A DNA stretch of 10,724 nt from DASQVO01 sp035640715 (GTDB lineage Bacteria > Actinomycetota > Actinomycetes > Streptosporangiales > Streptosporangiaceae). The position numbers and the translations under genes are program-made. The stretch lies in contig DASQVO010000201.1 of NCBI GenBank assembly GCA_035640715.1, positions 1 to 10,724 of the forward strand. Direction: 5' to 3'. The notes under the pieces are model-generated. The model was not told the DNA's origin. It did no database searches and was given only the letters and a program-made list of their open reading frames with translations. Positions within the stretch are counted from its first letter, which is position 1. The number at the start of each line of letters is the position of its first letter. Positions 1-6,808 of the stretch are shown here, piece after piece.

Positions 1-181
1 CCAGGGGTTCAGGCGGCTTTGAGCGCTCGAAGCGGCCCGTTCGGGCACCGGCGCGATAAGCGATGAGAGGAGCGCGGACAGGGCCGTCAGATTGGCTCCG
101 AGCCCTTGATCATGCCCGATACGTGCCCAGACAGGCGTGCCGTACGGCGTCTGCGCAGGTTAGAAGGCTGACGATGTGTCA

Positions 182-227
182 CATGGTAAGGAGACGGTCT
201 ACGGTTCGATTCCGTAACGGGGCTCCA
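182..227 (+). other. 3' half of tRNA-Thr(GGT), probable att site scar
   Basis: The sequence runs from the anticodon loop to the CCA end of a tRNA-Thr. Loop ATGGTAA (183-189, anticodon GGT at 185-187), anticodon 3' stem GGAGA (190-194), variable loop CGGTC, T stem TACGG/CCGTA (200-204/212-216) around TTCGATT, acceptor 3' strand ACGGGGC (217-223), discriminator T and CCA (225-227). The matching 5' pieces, acceptor GCCCCGT and anticodon stem TCTCC, are absent upstream, so this is not a functional tRNA. A fragment that begins in the anticodon loop is the usual core of attachment sites used by tyrosine-integrase elements of actinomycetes; tRNA-Thr is, as I recall, the target of pSE101-type elements. 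By orientation the element would lie to the left and the old chromosome to the right. The fragment is certain; the att role is inferred. Confidence 0.82.
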
Positions 228-885
228 GGTCAGCCATGTCTTTCGCAAACTTAACCGGGAATGATACGGCCGGGAACGTGCCCCTCGGCCCAGCTGCGAG
301 GCGGTGATCATGGCAATGAGCTGCAGACTGTGCGGGCTGACTGCGGGGCGTGAGTTTTCCGGTCTCAGGAATGCGCCCGAAGTCCGGGACCGCCCCGCCT
401 GCTGGCCTTGAGCCCAGCACGCGCACCCGTATCCTCGCGATAAGCGCGCCTTGACCAGCCACCCCGGGGTGGCCAAAGGGCGGCCCGCCAGCCGCGGCGG
501 TGGAGGTTCTATCGGCCGGCTTGCCCTTGCCGGGGCACGTTGCTTGTCAGGTAACGGCCATGTCCGGGCGATCTCTGGCAGCGGGAACTGAGGGGCCCAG
601 GGGGACCAGAGCGGCAGCCGGCGGTGATCGGCGTGTCCTGCGGTAAGCACGTGCGTGAGTCATACTTGCCTGGCACGGCGTCACCCCTGCTACGCGCAGT
701 CACCATCACAGCGGGCGTCTGAGCAGTCGACCAGCGACAGATCGCCGACTATGGGTCGCTAATAACTGCGTCTGCGGCACAGGTAGCCGCGCTCGGATTA
801 TCCAGTTCGGGGCGGCACTGGCGGCGATCGCCGGCCGGCAGGCGGCGCTGTGGGCTGCGCCTGGGTGGGCCGGCCGAGCCGTCGG
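228..885. other. Non-coding, decayed stretch
   Basis: No open frame here has the codon pattern of a real GC-rich gene. The long minus-strand frame that crosses 87-650 runs through the tRNA fragment and reads as a typical spurious tRNA-derived protein. I see no RNA gene, repeat array or clear promoter. Beyond its right end a recognisable enolase fragment appears, so this stretch is probably gene debris. Confidence 0.5.
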
Positions 886-975
886 TACCCCGGCGATCGC
901 GTTTGTGCCGGGCCGCGACTTGTCCGGCGTGCCGTCCAGTTCGATCAGCGCGGCGTCGATCTCGGCTCCCTGCAG
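886..975 (-). pseudogene. eno: Enolase fragment (remnant)
   Basis: The minus-strand reading from 960 to 886 gives IDAALIELDGTPDKSRPG followed by TNAIAGV. This matches the conserved enolase segment that reads roughly ID-x-x-MI-x-LDGT-x-NKS-x-LGANAI-x-GVS, found around residues 75-110 of the normal enzyme of about 430 residues. A stop codon lies in the same frame at 979-981, just before the match, and similarity fades after the GV. The rest of the enzyme, including the catalytic metal site, is missing. This is therefore a short relic of a glycolytic gene or paralogue and not a functional 2-phosphoglycerate dehydratase. The identification rests on recall of the family motif. Confidence 0.65.
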
Positions 976-1054
976 GCGTCAGCGCCTGACGAGGGTGGCT
1001 ATTACGGGATCTATCTGCCATAGGCGAGTACACCTTGTTGCAGGCCGCGCCGAC

Positions 1055-1082
1055 TTGACAGCGATACCTCCTTCTGTATTTT
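1055..1082 (+). promoter_or_regulatory. Putative promoter of the GntR-ABC operon
   Basis: A perfect -35 TTGACA (1055-1060) is followed after 16 bases by a -10-like TATTTT (1077-1082). The first ATG of the regulator gene lies at 1089, about 7 bases past the -10, so the transcript would start at or very near the start codon. That implies leaderless translation, which is common in actinomycetes. A CTATAG palindrome just inside the coding start could belong to an operator for the GntR protein; this is speculative. Confidence 0.5.
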
Positions 1083-1088
1083 TGTCCT

Positions 1089-1646
1089 ATGACTATAGAT
1101 AAGGAAGACAGGAGCCGAGCGGGGGGCGGAGCTGGCACCTCGCCGTCCGGCGCGGGCAGCGGCGGCGGAGGCATGGACCCGCCCGGGCCGCGCGGATCTG
1201 CGTCGCCGATCGAGTTCCGGCTCGACCCAGCCTCGGGCGTGCCGACCTACCTGCAGCTTGTGCATCAGGTCGAGCACGCGCTGCGGCTCGGCTACCTCAA
1301 GCCCGGCGACCAGCTGCCCAAGGTCAGGGACGTGGTCGCCTCGCTGGCCATCAACCCGAACACGGTGCTGAAGGCCTACAAGGAGCTGGAGACCAAGGGC
1401 CTGGCGGCCGGGCGGCCCGGCCAGGGCACGTTCGTCGAGGCCACCTTGAGCCAGGTCGCACTCCCTGAGCTGGCCGGGCTGCGACGTTCGCTGCTCGGCT
1501 GGCTGGCCACCGCGGATGCGGCGGGCCTGGACGAGGACGGGATCGTCGCGCTGTTCACCAGCGCCCTGCGGGATTTCCGTGAACGCCGCAGCGGCCCGGG
1601 CGACCGCCGCGGCGCGACGAGCGGTGAAACGGAGGGCGTCGCATGA
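1089..1646 (+). CDS. GntR-family (YtrA-type) transcriptional regulator
   Basis: Short GntR regulator of 185 residues. A winged helix-turn-helix occupies about residues 51-116 (GVPTYLQLVHQVEHALRLGY, PGDQLPKVRDV, NPNTVLKAYKELETKGL, GRPGQGTFV), followed by a short helical C-terminal tail of about 65 residues instead of a large effector domain. That architecture is typical of the YtrA subfamily, whose members usually autorepress operons encoding ABC exporters. It is the first gene of such an operon: its TGA overlaps the ATG of the ATPase gene. Residues 1-40 form a Gly/Ser/Pro-rich extension that homologues normally lack. An internal ATG at 1173 gives a more usual N-terminus, but the ATG at 1089 fits the promoter as a leaderless start. 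The inducer is unknown. Confidence 0.9.
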   Translation: MTIDKEDRSRAGGGAGTSPSGAGSGGGGMDPPGPRGSASPIEFRLDPASGVPTYLQLVHQVEHALRLGYLKPGDQLPKVRDVVASLAINPNTVLKAYKELETKGLAAGRPGQGTFVEATLSQVALPELAGLRRSLLGWLATADAAGLDEDGIVALFTSALRDFRERRSGPGDRRGATSGETEGVA

Positions 1647-2560
1647 ACATCATCGAGACCAGCGGCCTGGGCAAGCGCTACGGCGGCACCTGGGCGCTGC
1701 GCGAGTGCACGCTGGCGATCCCGGCCGGGCACGTGGCCGCGCTGGTCGGCCCGAACGGCGCCGGCAAGACCACCCTGCTGAACCTGGCGGTCGGCCTGGC
1801 GGCGCCGACCGCGGGTACCGTCACTGTGCTCGGCGGCCGGCCCGCCGGGTCGCCGGCCGCCCTGGACGGCATCGCGTTCGTCGCCCAGGACACGCCGCTG
1901 TACAAGAACCTGTCCGCCGCCGACATGCTGCACCTGACCCGCAACCTGAACCGGCGCTTCGACCCGGGCTATGCCGAAGCCCGGCTGGCCGAGCTCGGCA
2001 TCCCGCGCAACCGCAAGGCCGGCAAGCTGTCCGGCGGGCAGCAGGCCCAGCTCGCGCTGACCCTGGCGCTGGCCAGGCGGCCGCGGCTGCTCGTGCTAGA
2101 TGAGCCGATGGCGATGCTCGACCCGCTGGCCCGGCACGACTTCATGGCCTCGGTGATGGCGGCGGTGGCCGACGACGGCGTGTCGGTGGTGCTGTCCTCG
2201 CACGTGCTGGCCGAGCTGGAGCGGGTGGCCGACTACCTCATCCTGGTATCGCGAGGCAGCATCCAGGTGGCCGGCGAGGTCGACGACCTGCTCGCCTGTC
2301 ACCGCGTGCTGACCGGCCCGGCCACCGAGGCCGGCAGATACGCCGAACGGCTGCGCGTGGTGCACACACGGCGCGGCGAGGCCCAGGCCCACCTGCTGGT
2401 CAGGACCAACGGGACGGACAGGCCGGTGCCGCCTGGCTGGGAAGCCCACCCGGTCGGCCTGGAGGAACTCGTCCTGGCCTACCTGCGCGAACCCGGCGCC
2501 GCGGCGCTGCCCGGCCCGGCACGCGCCCGCCACACCGAGACGACGGAGGTAACGACATGA
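1643..2560 (+). CDS. ABC transporter ATP-binding protein
   Basis: ATPase subunit of 305 residues that should power the permease encoded next, at the cytoplasmic face of the membrane. All nucleotide-binding motifs are intact: Walker A GPNGAGKT (36-43), Q-loop Gln82, signature LSGGQ (129-133), Walker B LLVLDEP (149-155), D-loop around 159-160 and switch His187. After about residue 215 a C-terminal extension of about 90 residues follows, as in many actinomycete ABC-2-type exporter ATPases. Start and stop are both embedded in ATGA overlaps (with the GntR gene at 1643-1646 and the permease gene at 2557-2560), indicating translational coupling and fixed stoichiometry. By analogy with YtrABCDEF-like systems it could act in export or response to cell-envelope stress or antibiotics; the substrate cannot be read from the sequence. 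Confidence 0.94.
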   Translation: MNIIETSGLGKRYGGTWALRECTLAIPAGHVAALVGPNGAGKTTLLNLAVGLAAPTAGTVTVLGGRPAGSPAALDGIAFVAQDTPLYKNLSAADMLHLTRNLNRRFDPGYAEARLAELGIPRNRKAGKLSGGQQAQLALTLALARRPRLLVLDEPMAMLDPLARHDFMASVMAAVADDGVSVVLSSHVLAELERVADYLILVSRGSIQVAGEVDDLLACHRVLTGPATEAGRYAERLRVVHTRRGEAQAHLLVRTNGTDRPVPPGWEAHPVGLEELVLAYLREPGAAALPGPARARHTETTEVTT

Positions 2561-3651
2561 CCGCGCTGACCATGACTGCGCAACCAGGGCAGGACACTGG
2601 CCTGCGGCCGGTGCCGTGGCGCAGGATGGCCTGGGTCACCTGGCGGCAGCACCGGGCGGCGCTGGCCGGGGTGGCCATCCTGCTCAGCGGCTGCGCGGTC
2701 GCGCTCGGCATCACCGGGCTGCGGATGCAGCACGCCTATGCCAGCCTGGTGCGAAGCCGGTGCCCGCTGACCGGGGCGCTGACCACCAGCCGCTGCGGCC
2801 GCCTCGAGGATGCCTACTATCACGCCGGCTACCCGCTCACCGGCAACGTGCTGCTGGCTACCGTCGCCCTGTCCGCGATCCCCGTGCTGATCGGGATGTT
2901 CGTCGCGGCGCCCCTGCTGGCACGGGAGTACGAGGCGGGGACCCTCAGGTTTGCCTGGACCCAGGCGGCCGGCCGGACCCGGTGGGTCGTGGCCAAGCTG
3001 GCCCTGCTCGGCGCGGCGCTGACCGCGGCGAGCAGCGCCTTCGGCGCCCTGGTGAGCTGGTGGCTGGCCCAGGCCGACCCACTGGCCGGCGCCAGCCGGT
3101 GGCAGCCGGCGCAGTTCGGGCTGAGCGCGGTCACGTTCGCCGCCTGGACCGTGGCCGCCTTCGCGGCTGGCACGTTCGCCGGCGCGCTGATCCGGCGCAC
3201 GGTCCCGGCCATGGCCGCCACCGGCGCCTTCGTCGCGGCCCTGACCGCGATCACCTACCAGAAGCTGGACACGCTCCTGGTGAGCGCCGGCCCGGTCATC
3301 CGGCGGACCATGCTGCTGAACCTGCCTGTCTACCAGCCCGGCTCACCCCCCGTCACGTTCCTGCTGGGCCAGGCCGTCACCGTGTCAGCTCCGGCGGGAA
3401 GCTGGCCGCTGCGAAGCTGGATCGCTGGCCCGCGCGGACAGATAATCGGCTCGCTGCCGACTCGGGTGCTGGCCCTCGACGCGCAGGCGGAGAACCACTG
3501 GCTGGCCAGCAATCACCTCGGCCTCTGGACCGCCTACCAGCCTCCCGGCCGGTTCTGGCTGTTCCAGTCAGTCGAGGGTGCCACCGGCCTGCTGCTCGCG
3601 GTCATCCTGAGCGCGGCGACGGTCTGGCTGGTGCGCCGCCGGGCGGCCTGA
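2557..3651 (+). CDS. ABC transporter permease (ABC-2-like, multi-spanning)
   Basis: Integral membrane protein of 364 residues, partner of the preceding ATPase. I see about six hydrophobic spans: near 34-55, 97-120, 144-168, 189-212, 215-233 and 341-358. Between spans 2 and 3 lies the stretch LAREYEAGTLRFAWTQAAGR (121-140), which is very typical of actinomycete permeases found next to YtrA-type regulators and probably forms the cytoplasmic coupling helix. A large extracytoplasmic region (about 235-340) precedes the last span. The first loop has two Cys (69 and 80). The ATG overlaps the ATPase stop, and this is the last gene of the operon. The transported compound is unknown; an envelope-stress or drug-export role is inference from the gene arrangement. 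Confidence 0.9.
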   Translation: MTALTMTAQPGQDTGLRPVPWRRMAWVTWRQHRAALAGVAILLSGCAVALGITGLRMQHAYASLVRSRCPLTGALTTSRCGRLEDAYYHAGYPLTGNVLLATVALSAIPVLIGMFVAAPLLAREYEAGTLRFAWTQAAGRTRWVVAKLALLGAALTAASSAFGALVSWWLAQADPLAGASRWQPAQFGLSAVTFAAWTVAAFAAGTFAGALIRRTVPAMAATGAFVAALTAITYQKLDTLLVSAGPVIRRTMLLNLPVYQPGSPPVTFLLGQAVTVSAPAGSWPLRSWIAGPRGQIIGSLPTRVLALDAQAENHWLASNHLGLWTAYQPPGRFWLFQSVEGATGLLLAVILSAATVWLVRRRAA

Positions 3652-3776
3652 ACCAGCCAGAGCCGGGCGTCGGTCAGCAGGCGTGGCGGCACACAGATCA
3701 GCCCGTTCGGCTCAGCTGTCGGGCCGCATCAGCTCGACAGGACAGGCACGCATAACGGCGGATACACGCGTGGGTT

Positions 3777-3800
3777 GCCAGCAGTAGCTGGCCATTCTTT
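3777..3800 (+). terminator. Possible terminator of the ABC operon
   Basis: A stem GCCAGC/GCTGGC (3777-3782 with 3787-3792) with a 4-base AGTA loop is followed by the T-rich CATTCTTTATT. It lies about 125 bases after the permease stop and about 80 bases beyond the convergent kptA stop, so it could separate the two units. The stem is short and the T tract interrupted, so support is modest. Confidence 0.35.
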
Positions 3801-3871
3801 ATTGCGGAGTGAGCGGAGGCTCCGGGCGTGGCCGGTTGGGCCAGGGTGCTGGTGGCTGCCGTGTGGTGTGT

Positions 3872-4423
3872 TTATTGGTGGGTGTGGGTGTGGGTGTGGA
3901 TCCATTCCGGGGGAACGTGGCTGGTGAGCCATACGGCGTTGGCCGCGCGGTAGAACTGGTGCCCGCGCTGGTACATGCCGGCGGCGTCGATGACCAGGAT
4001 GACGGGCTGGCCGCGGCGCGCGCCGACTTCTGCTGCTGTGGCGGGGTCTGCGGACAGGTGGACGTGGTTCCGGCTCCCGGGCTGGAGTCCTGCGGCCCGG
4101 ATACGGGACAGGAAGCGTTGCACGGTGCCGTGGTAGAGCAGGTCTGGTGGCTGGCGGGGGCTGAGCCCGAGGTCGATGGGGATGGAATGGCCCTGGGCCG
4201 CCCGGATTTTGTCCCCGTCGGTTTCGAACCGGCGCTTGCCGGGGGTGTTGATGAGCTGGTTCAGGGTTTCCCGGTCGATGGGATGGCCGTGCCTGGCAGC
4301 AGCGGCCAGCAAGATGCCGATGCTGATCCAGCCCTTGTCATCCAGCGCTGCCCCGATAGAGGCGGGGTTGTGACGCAGCACATAGGACAGAAACCGGCTG
4401 GTGGCGGTGAGGTCGCTGGTCAT
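3872..4423 (-). CDS. kptA: RNA 2'-phosphotransferase (KptA/Tpt1 family)
   Basis: Complete protein of 183 residues, the usual length of bacterial KptA. The family removes an internal RNA 2'-phosphate using NAD+, by way of an ADP-ribosylated RNA intermediate. Conserved blocks are present in order: SRFLSYVLRHNP (9-20), KGWISI (30-35), FETDGDKIRAAQGHSI (66-81), LYHGT (96-100), RNHVHLS (118-124) and WLTSHVPPEW (165-174). These include the Arg and His residues expected in the active site, so it looks functional. The start at 4423 is chosen because the family begins only a few residues before SRFLSYVLRH. It lies inside the 3' end of the upstream LysR gene (86-base overlap), which suggests coupled translation; no clear Shine-Dalgarno is visible. 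The C-terminus ends in an unusual His-Thr repeat. Physiological substrates in bacteria are unclear. Confidence 0.93.
   Translation of the reverse strand: MTSDLTATSRFLSYVLRHNPASIGAALDDKGWISIGILLAAAARHGHPIDRETLNQLINTPGKRRFETDGDKIRAAQGHSIPIDLGLSPRQPPDLLYHGTVQRFLSRIRAAGLQPGSRNHVHLSADPATAAEVGARRGQPVILVIDAAGMYQRGHQFYRAANAVWLTSHVPPEWIHTHTHTHQ
3878..3899. repeat. GTGGGT hexamer microsatellite inside the kptA 3' end
   Basis: Three full copies plus a partial copy of a 6-base unit GTGGGT lie on the plus strand. Read on the minus strand they encode alternating His and Thr at the very end of KptA (IHTHTHTHQ), just before the TAA stop. Copy number can vary by slippage without breaking the frame. The block lies beyond the conserved domain. 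Confidence 0.75.
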
Positions 4424-5261
4424 GACGGACCAGGCGGGAGAGCACGTCGCTGATGTTGGCGCGGCGTTCCGGGCGCCAGGCAGCCCAGTACCTGACGGCA
4501 GGCAGGCCGGTGACGGGGATGGCGGTGAGCCCGGCGGGCGGGGTGACACAGCCGTTGACGACCGTGGCGCCTATACCAAGGCTGGCGAAGTGAACCAGCA
4601 GGTCCCATCCATCGGCTTCGGCGGCTGGCTGCCAGGGCACGTCGGCGTCGAGCAGCGCCCGCTCCAGGGCACGCCGGTGAGCTCTTCCAGGTGGCGGCAC
4701 GATGAGGTCCAGGCCCGCCAGGTCCGGCAGGCTGAGGTGGTCCCGGGCAGCGAGCGGATGGCCGCTGCTGACGACGAGGACCTGCGGGTAGACGGCGACC
4801 TGGGCCACCTGGAAGCGTCGCGGCGGCGGATCATAGGCGACCACCGCCAGATCGGCGCGCCCGGCGCCGAGCGCGGAGACGGCCGCGTCCCGGCTGGCGG
4901 TGATCACCTGGACCTTGCGGCCTTGCTGGCTGATGGCGCGGATCGGGCCGGGGATCACCCAGCGGAACGTACCGCGTCCGGCTGCGATGGTCACGGTCGA
5001 CGTGCCTTCGTTCAGGACTGCCAGGAAGTCGTCGCAACGCCGGCGCGTATCCAGCGCGAACGCCGCCAGGCGCTCGCCGGGAGCGGTCAGGACCAGACCG
5101 CGCCCCCGGCGTTCATACAGTGTGATGCCGAGCGCGGCGGCAAGCTTATTGATCTTCACATGCAGTGACGGCTGGGTGATGTTCAGTGCCGCTGCGGCGG
5201 TGGTGAAGTTACCGTGCTCGGCGAACACGGCGAACGAGCGCAGCGCGTCAGGTTCGAGCAT
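4338..5261 (-). CDS. LysR-type transcriptional regulator
   Basis: Regulator of 307 residues, normal for the family. The N-terminal winged helix-turn-helix (about 3-62) contains FAVFAEHGNFTTAAAALNIT, QPSLHVKINKLAAALG and LYERRGRGLVLTAPG. The effector-binding domain follows from about residue 90 to 290, with the usual hinge-like alternation and the segment SGHPLAARDHLSLPDLAGLD. The last roughly 28 residues overlap the start of kptA in another frame, and the terminal tail (QPVSVLCAASQPRLYRGSAG) looks like read-through sequence, not conserved domain. It is divergent from the HAD-like ORF at 5347, and a dyad with the LysR-box pattern lies 15 bases before its ATG, so autoregulation is likely. Targets are probably kptA and/or the divergent locus; the effector is unknown. 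Confidence 0.92.
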   Translation of the reverse strand: MLEPDALRSFAVFAEHGNFTTAAAALNITQPSLHVKINKLAAALGITLYERRGRGLVLTAPGERLAAFALDTRRRCDDFLAVLNEGTSTVTIAAGRGTFRWVIPGPIRAISQQGRKVQVITASRDAAVSALGAGRADLAVVAYDPPPRRFQVAQVAVYPQVLVVSSGHPLAARDHLSLPDLAGLDLIVPPPGRAHRRALERALLDADVPWQPAAEADGWDLLVHFASLGIGATVVNGCVTPPAGLTAIPVTGLPAVRYWAAWRPERRANISDVLSRLVRHDQRPHRHQPVSVLCAASQPRLYRGSAG

Positions 5262-5275
5262 CTCCCCGGCCAGTC

Positions 5276-5290
5276 ATAGCGTGAGCCTAT
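5276..5290. promoter_or_regulatory. Candidate LysR operator (T-N11-A dyad)
   Basis: ATAG (5276-5279), seven bases, then CTAT (5287-5290) form a perfect dyad containing the T-N11-A pattern recognised by LysR-type regulators. It sits between the divergent LysR start (5261) and the HAD-like start (5347), the classic position for autoregulation plus control of the divergent gene. Confidence 0.5.
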
Positions 5291-5346
5291 AGTCATGCAG
5301 CCAATCAATAGTTCCGGTTTAGCGGCCAGTGCCGCATTCTGCTGCC

Positions 5347-5877
5347 ATGAGCATGCACCATCCCCCGCGCGAACCCCGGCTGGGCATCGACATCGGCCGG
5401 GTAATCATCAACCGGCCAGCCCACCGCGGCGGCGACACCGCGTTCTTCGACGGCGACGAGGCCACCATGCTCGCTACCCCCGAGGTGGACGGCGCTGCGG
5501 CGCACGTCGGTCCGGAACAGCCCAAAGCGATGACCCTGATAAGTCTCGCTATGGACAAAAACATGCCCGAGCTCGGGCGGACCTATCAACGGCTGCTGAG
5601 CGCGACCGCTCATTCCGCTGTGCATGGCCTGGCACGAATGCTGACATCAATGTCGCCCAACGAGGGTCGTCCCGGCGAAGCGCTGGCAGCCGTCAACATC
5701 GACCCTCGAAGACTCGCGGTGGAACTGGTCGTCGGGCCACTGACCGCGCACAGCCTCGCGAGATGCATGGAGTGGTTCACCGGCTGCGAGATGAGCGACC
5801 TCCACGGCCCCGCGAACCAAATGCTCAGGACTTGGTCGCGTATCGGCCGGATAAACGGGCCGATGGTGACAGCATAA
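5347..5877 (+). pseudogene. Chimeric ORF: HAD-like N-terminus joined to C-terminal part of a hypothetical protein
   Basis: The frame is open for 176 residues from ATG 5347 (an ATG at 5353 and a GTG at 5329 are alternatives), but it seems to join two unrelated pieces. Residues up to about 50 (LGIDIGRVII, GGDTAFFDGDEATMLATPEV, DGA) match the beginning of an actinomycete HAD-superfamily-like protein with Asp in its first motif. The rest of that fold, including the usual segment around a conserved VSKCG, is missing. From about residue 60 the sequence becomes helical and less GC-rich (RTYQRLLSATAHSAVHGLAR, MEWFTGCEMSDL, MLRTWSRIG), resembling the C-terminal half of actinomycete hypothetical proteins I cannot name. 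Catalysis is unlikely. The divergent position suggests that an intact HAD gene once shared the LysR promoter region. Confidence 0.55.
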
Positions 5878-5963
5878 TGCGGCAGTTACCGCCAGCCGCC
5901 GACCTGGCGGAACTCGCCCAGACCCACGCGCTTCATCCGCTCGGCCTCGTGGCCGACGCCTGA
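5877..5963 (+). CDS. Possible 28-residue peptide or tail remnant
   Basis: A short frame starts at the ATG of a TAATG overlap with the stop of the preceding chimeric ORF and encodes MRQLPPAADLAELAQTHALH followed by PLGLVADA. The overlap is the usual coupling geometry and the peptide looks helical and gene-like. It has no domain I recognise and may simply be the start of a lost downstream gene. Confidence 0.25.
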   Translation: MRQLPPAADLAELAQTHALHPLGLVADA

Positions 5964-6013
5964 GCGGTCGCCCGGCCAGCGGCATGAGCGGACGCTGCAC
6001 CCGGCGACGGCGT

Positions 6014-6550
6014 TCAACCGGCTAGCGCGCGCAGATAGCGCGTAGTGAGGTGGCGCTGAATGGCTCGCCCGGCCGGGCCGGCGGCCTTTGCCGGTAGCGT
6101 CGCTGGCTTGGAGAACGCGGTGATGGCGAAGGTAACGGCACCGTCGTCGTGCTGCTCAACGATGAACGCCTCCTCGCCGCACTCGGGATGTCCTGGCAGG
6201 GTGCCGTAGGCGAATCCCCGGCGATCCGGCTGGTTGATGACGTAGACGACCCGGCAGGGCGCGCTTGTCCGGACTGGCCCTGCTCCCAGGCCCAGGACTA
6301 CGACAGCACCCGGTTCGGCCATGGCCGATGACGGCGACACGCGAAGACCCGCGCGCAGCTGCACCTGCCAGCTGAACAGCATCGTTACCGCGGCGGCGAA
6401 GACCTCCGCGCCGGAGCCGATGATTGCGCTTCGGCGCAGGTGATGGTAGCCGGGCGGGAGCATGCCCCGGGTCCGCCCGGCCTCGCTGTAGGTAAGCTCT
6501 GCCTGGCGCAGCCGGCCTTCCAGGCCGGGAGTCAAAGCGATGAGCGGCAT
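6014..6550 (-). CDS. DUF1990 (UPF0548) family protein
   Basis: Protein of 178 residues, close to the family's usual length. Diagnostic blocks are in order: LTYSEAGRTRGMLPPGYHHL (19-38), GSGAEVFAAAV (45-55), WQVQLRAGLRV (61-71), PCRVVYVINQPDRRGFAYGT (98-117), LPGHPECGEEAFIVE (118-132), FAITAFSKPATL (141-152) and RHLTTRYLRAL (166-176). The family is widespread in actinomycetes and plants, and its biochemical function is not established. The start at 6550 gives the expected N-terminus just ahead of LTY; an in-frame upstream ATG at 6652 would add 34 residues of low-quality sequence. It stands alone on the minus strand, with no obvious operon partner and no strong ribosome-binding site. Confidence 0.85.
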   Translation of the reverse strand: MPLIALTPGLEGRLRQAELTYSEAGRTRGMLPPGYHHLRRSAIIGSGAEVFAAAVTMLFSWQVQLRAGLRVSPSSAMAEPGAVVVLGLGAGPVRTSAPCRVVYVINQPDRRGFAYGTLPGHPECGEEAFIVEQHDDGAVTFAITAFSKPATLPAKAAGPAGRAIQRHLTTRYLRALAG

Positions 6551-6808
6551 GACCCGATCATGCCGGAAGCCGAACCCGCCCGTTGCGGCAGAAGAGGGCG
6601 GTGCGGGGAGGGCTTGGTGGTCGCAGCAGGCTTGGCCCCGTGTTTCGGGCATGCGGGTTCCGTTGGCTGGGCAATGCCATTTCCCCCCGAGCTGTTAGCG
6701 GCGCGGGTTCAAGCCGCCTCACCATTAATGATGGCCCGAAGCCCTGCCTGAACGGCGTGCCGTGCCGCTCTTCGGCACCCGGCGTGTGCCACCGCTCTGC
6801 TGATCGTT

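Noticed and set aside
128..153. Short palindrome GCCGTACGGC near the left edge
   Set aside because: Ten bases of self-complementarity are expected by chance in GC-rich DNA, and no gene start is nearby.
87..650. Long minus-strand open frame through the tRNA fragment
   Set aside because: It contains the typical spurious translation of a tRNA 3' end and low-quality Pro/Arg/Ser-rich text elsewhere; no family features.
2616..3755. 379-codon plus-strand frame overlapping the permease
   Set aside because: It is the +1 shadow of the permease gene: Arg/Ala/Gly/Pro-rich with no hydrophobic spans, whereas the chosen frame has clear membrane segments and ATGA coupling.
4401..5168. 255-codon plus-strand frame antisense to LysR
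   Set aside because: Asp/Gly/Arg-rich antisense shadow; the LysR reading on the opposite strand has unmistakable domain motifs.
6700..6726. GGTTCAAG-containing stretch ending in CACCA, resembling a tRNA T arm
   Set aside because: The flanking bases do not form the 5-bp T stem or an acceptor stem, so it is chance similarity.
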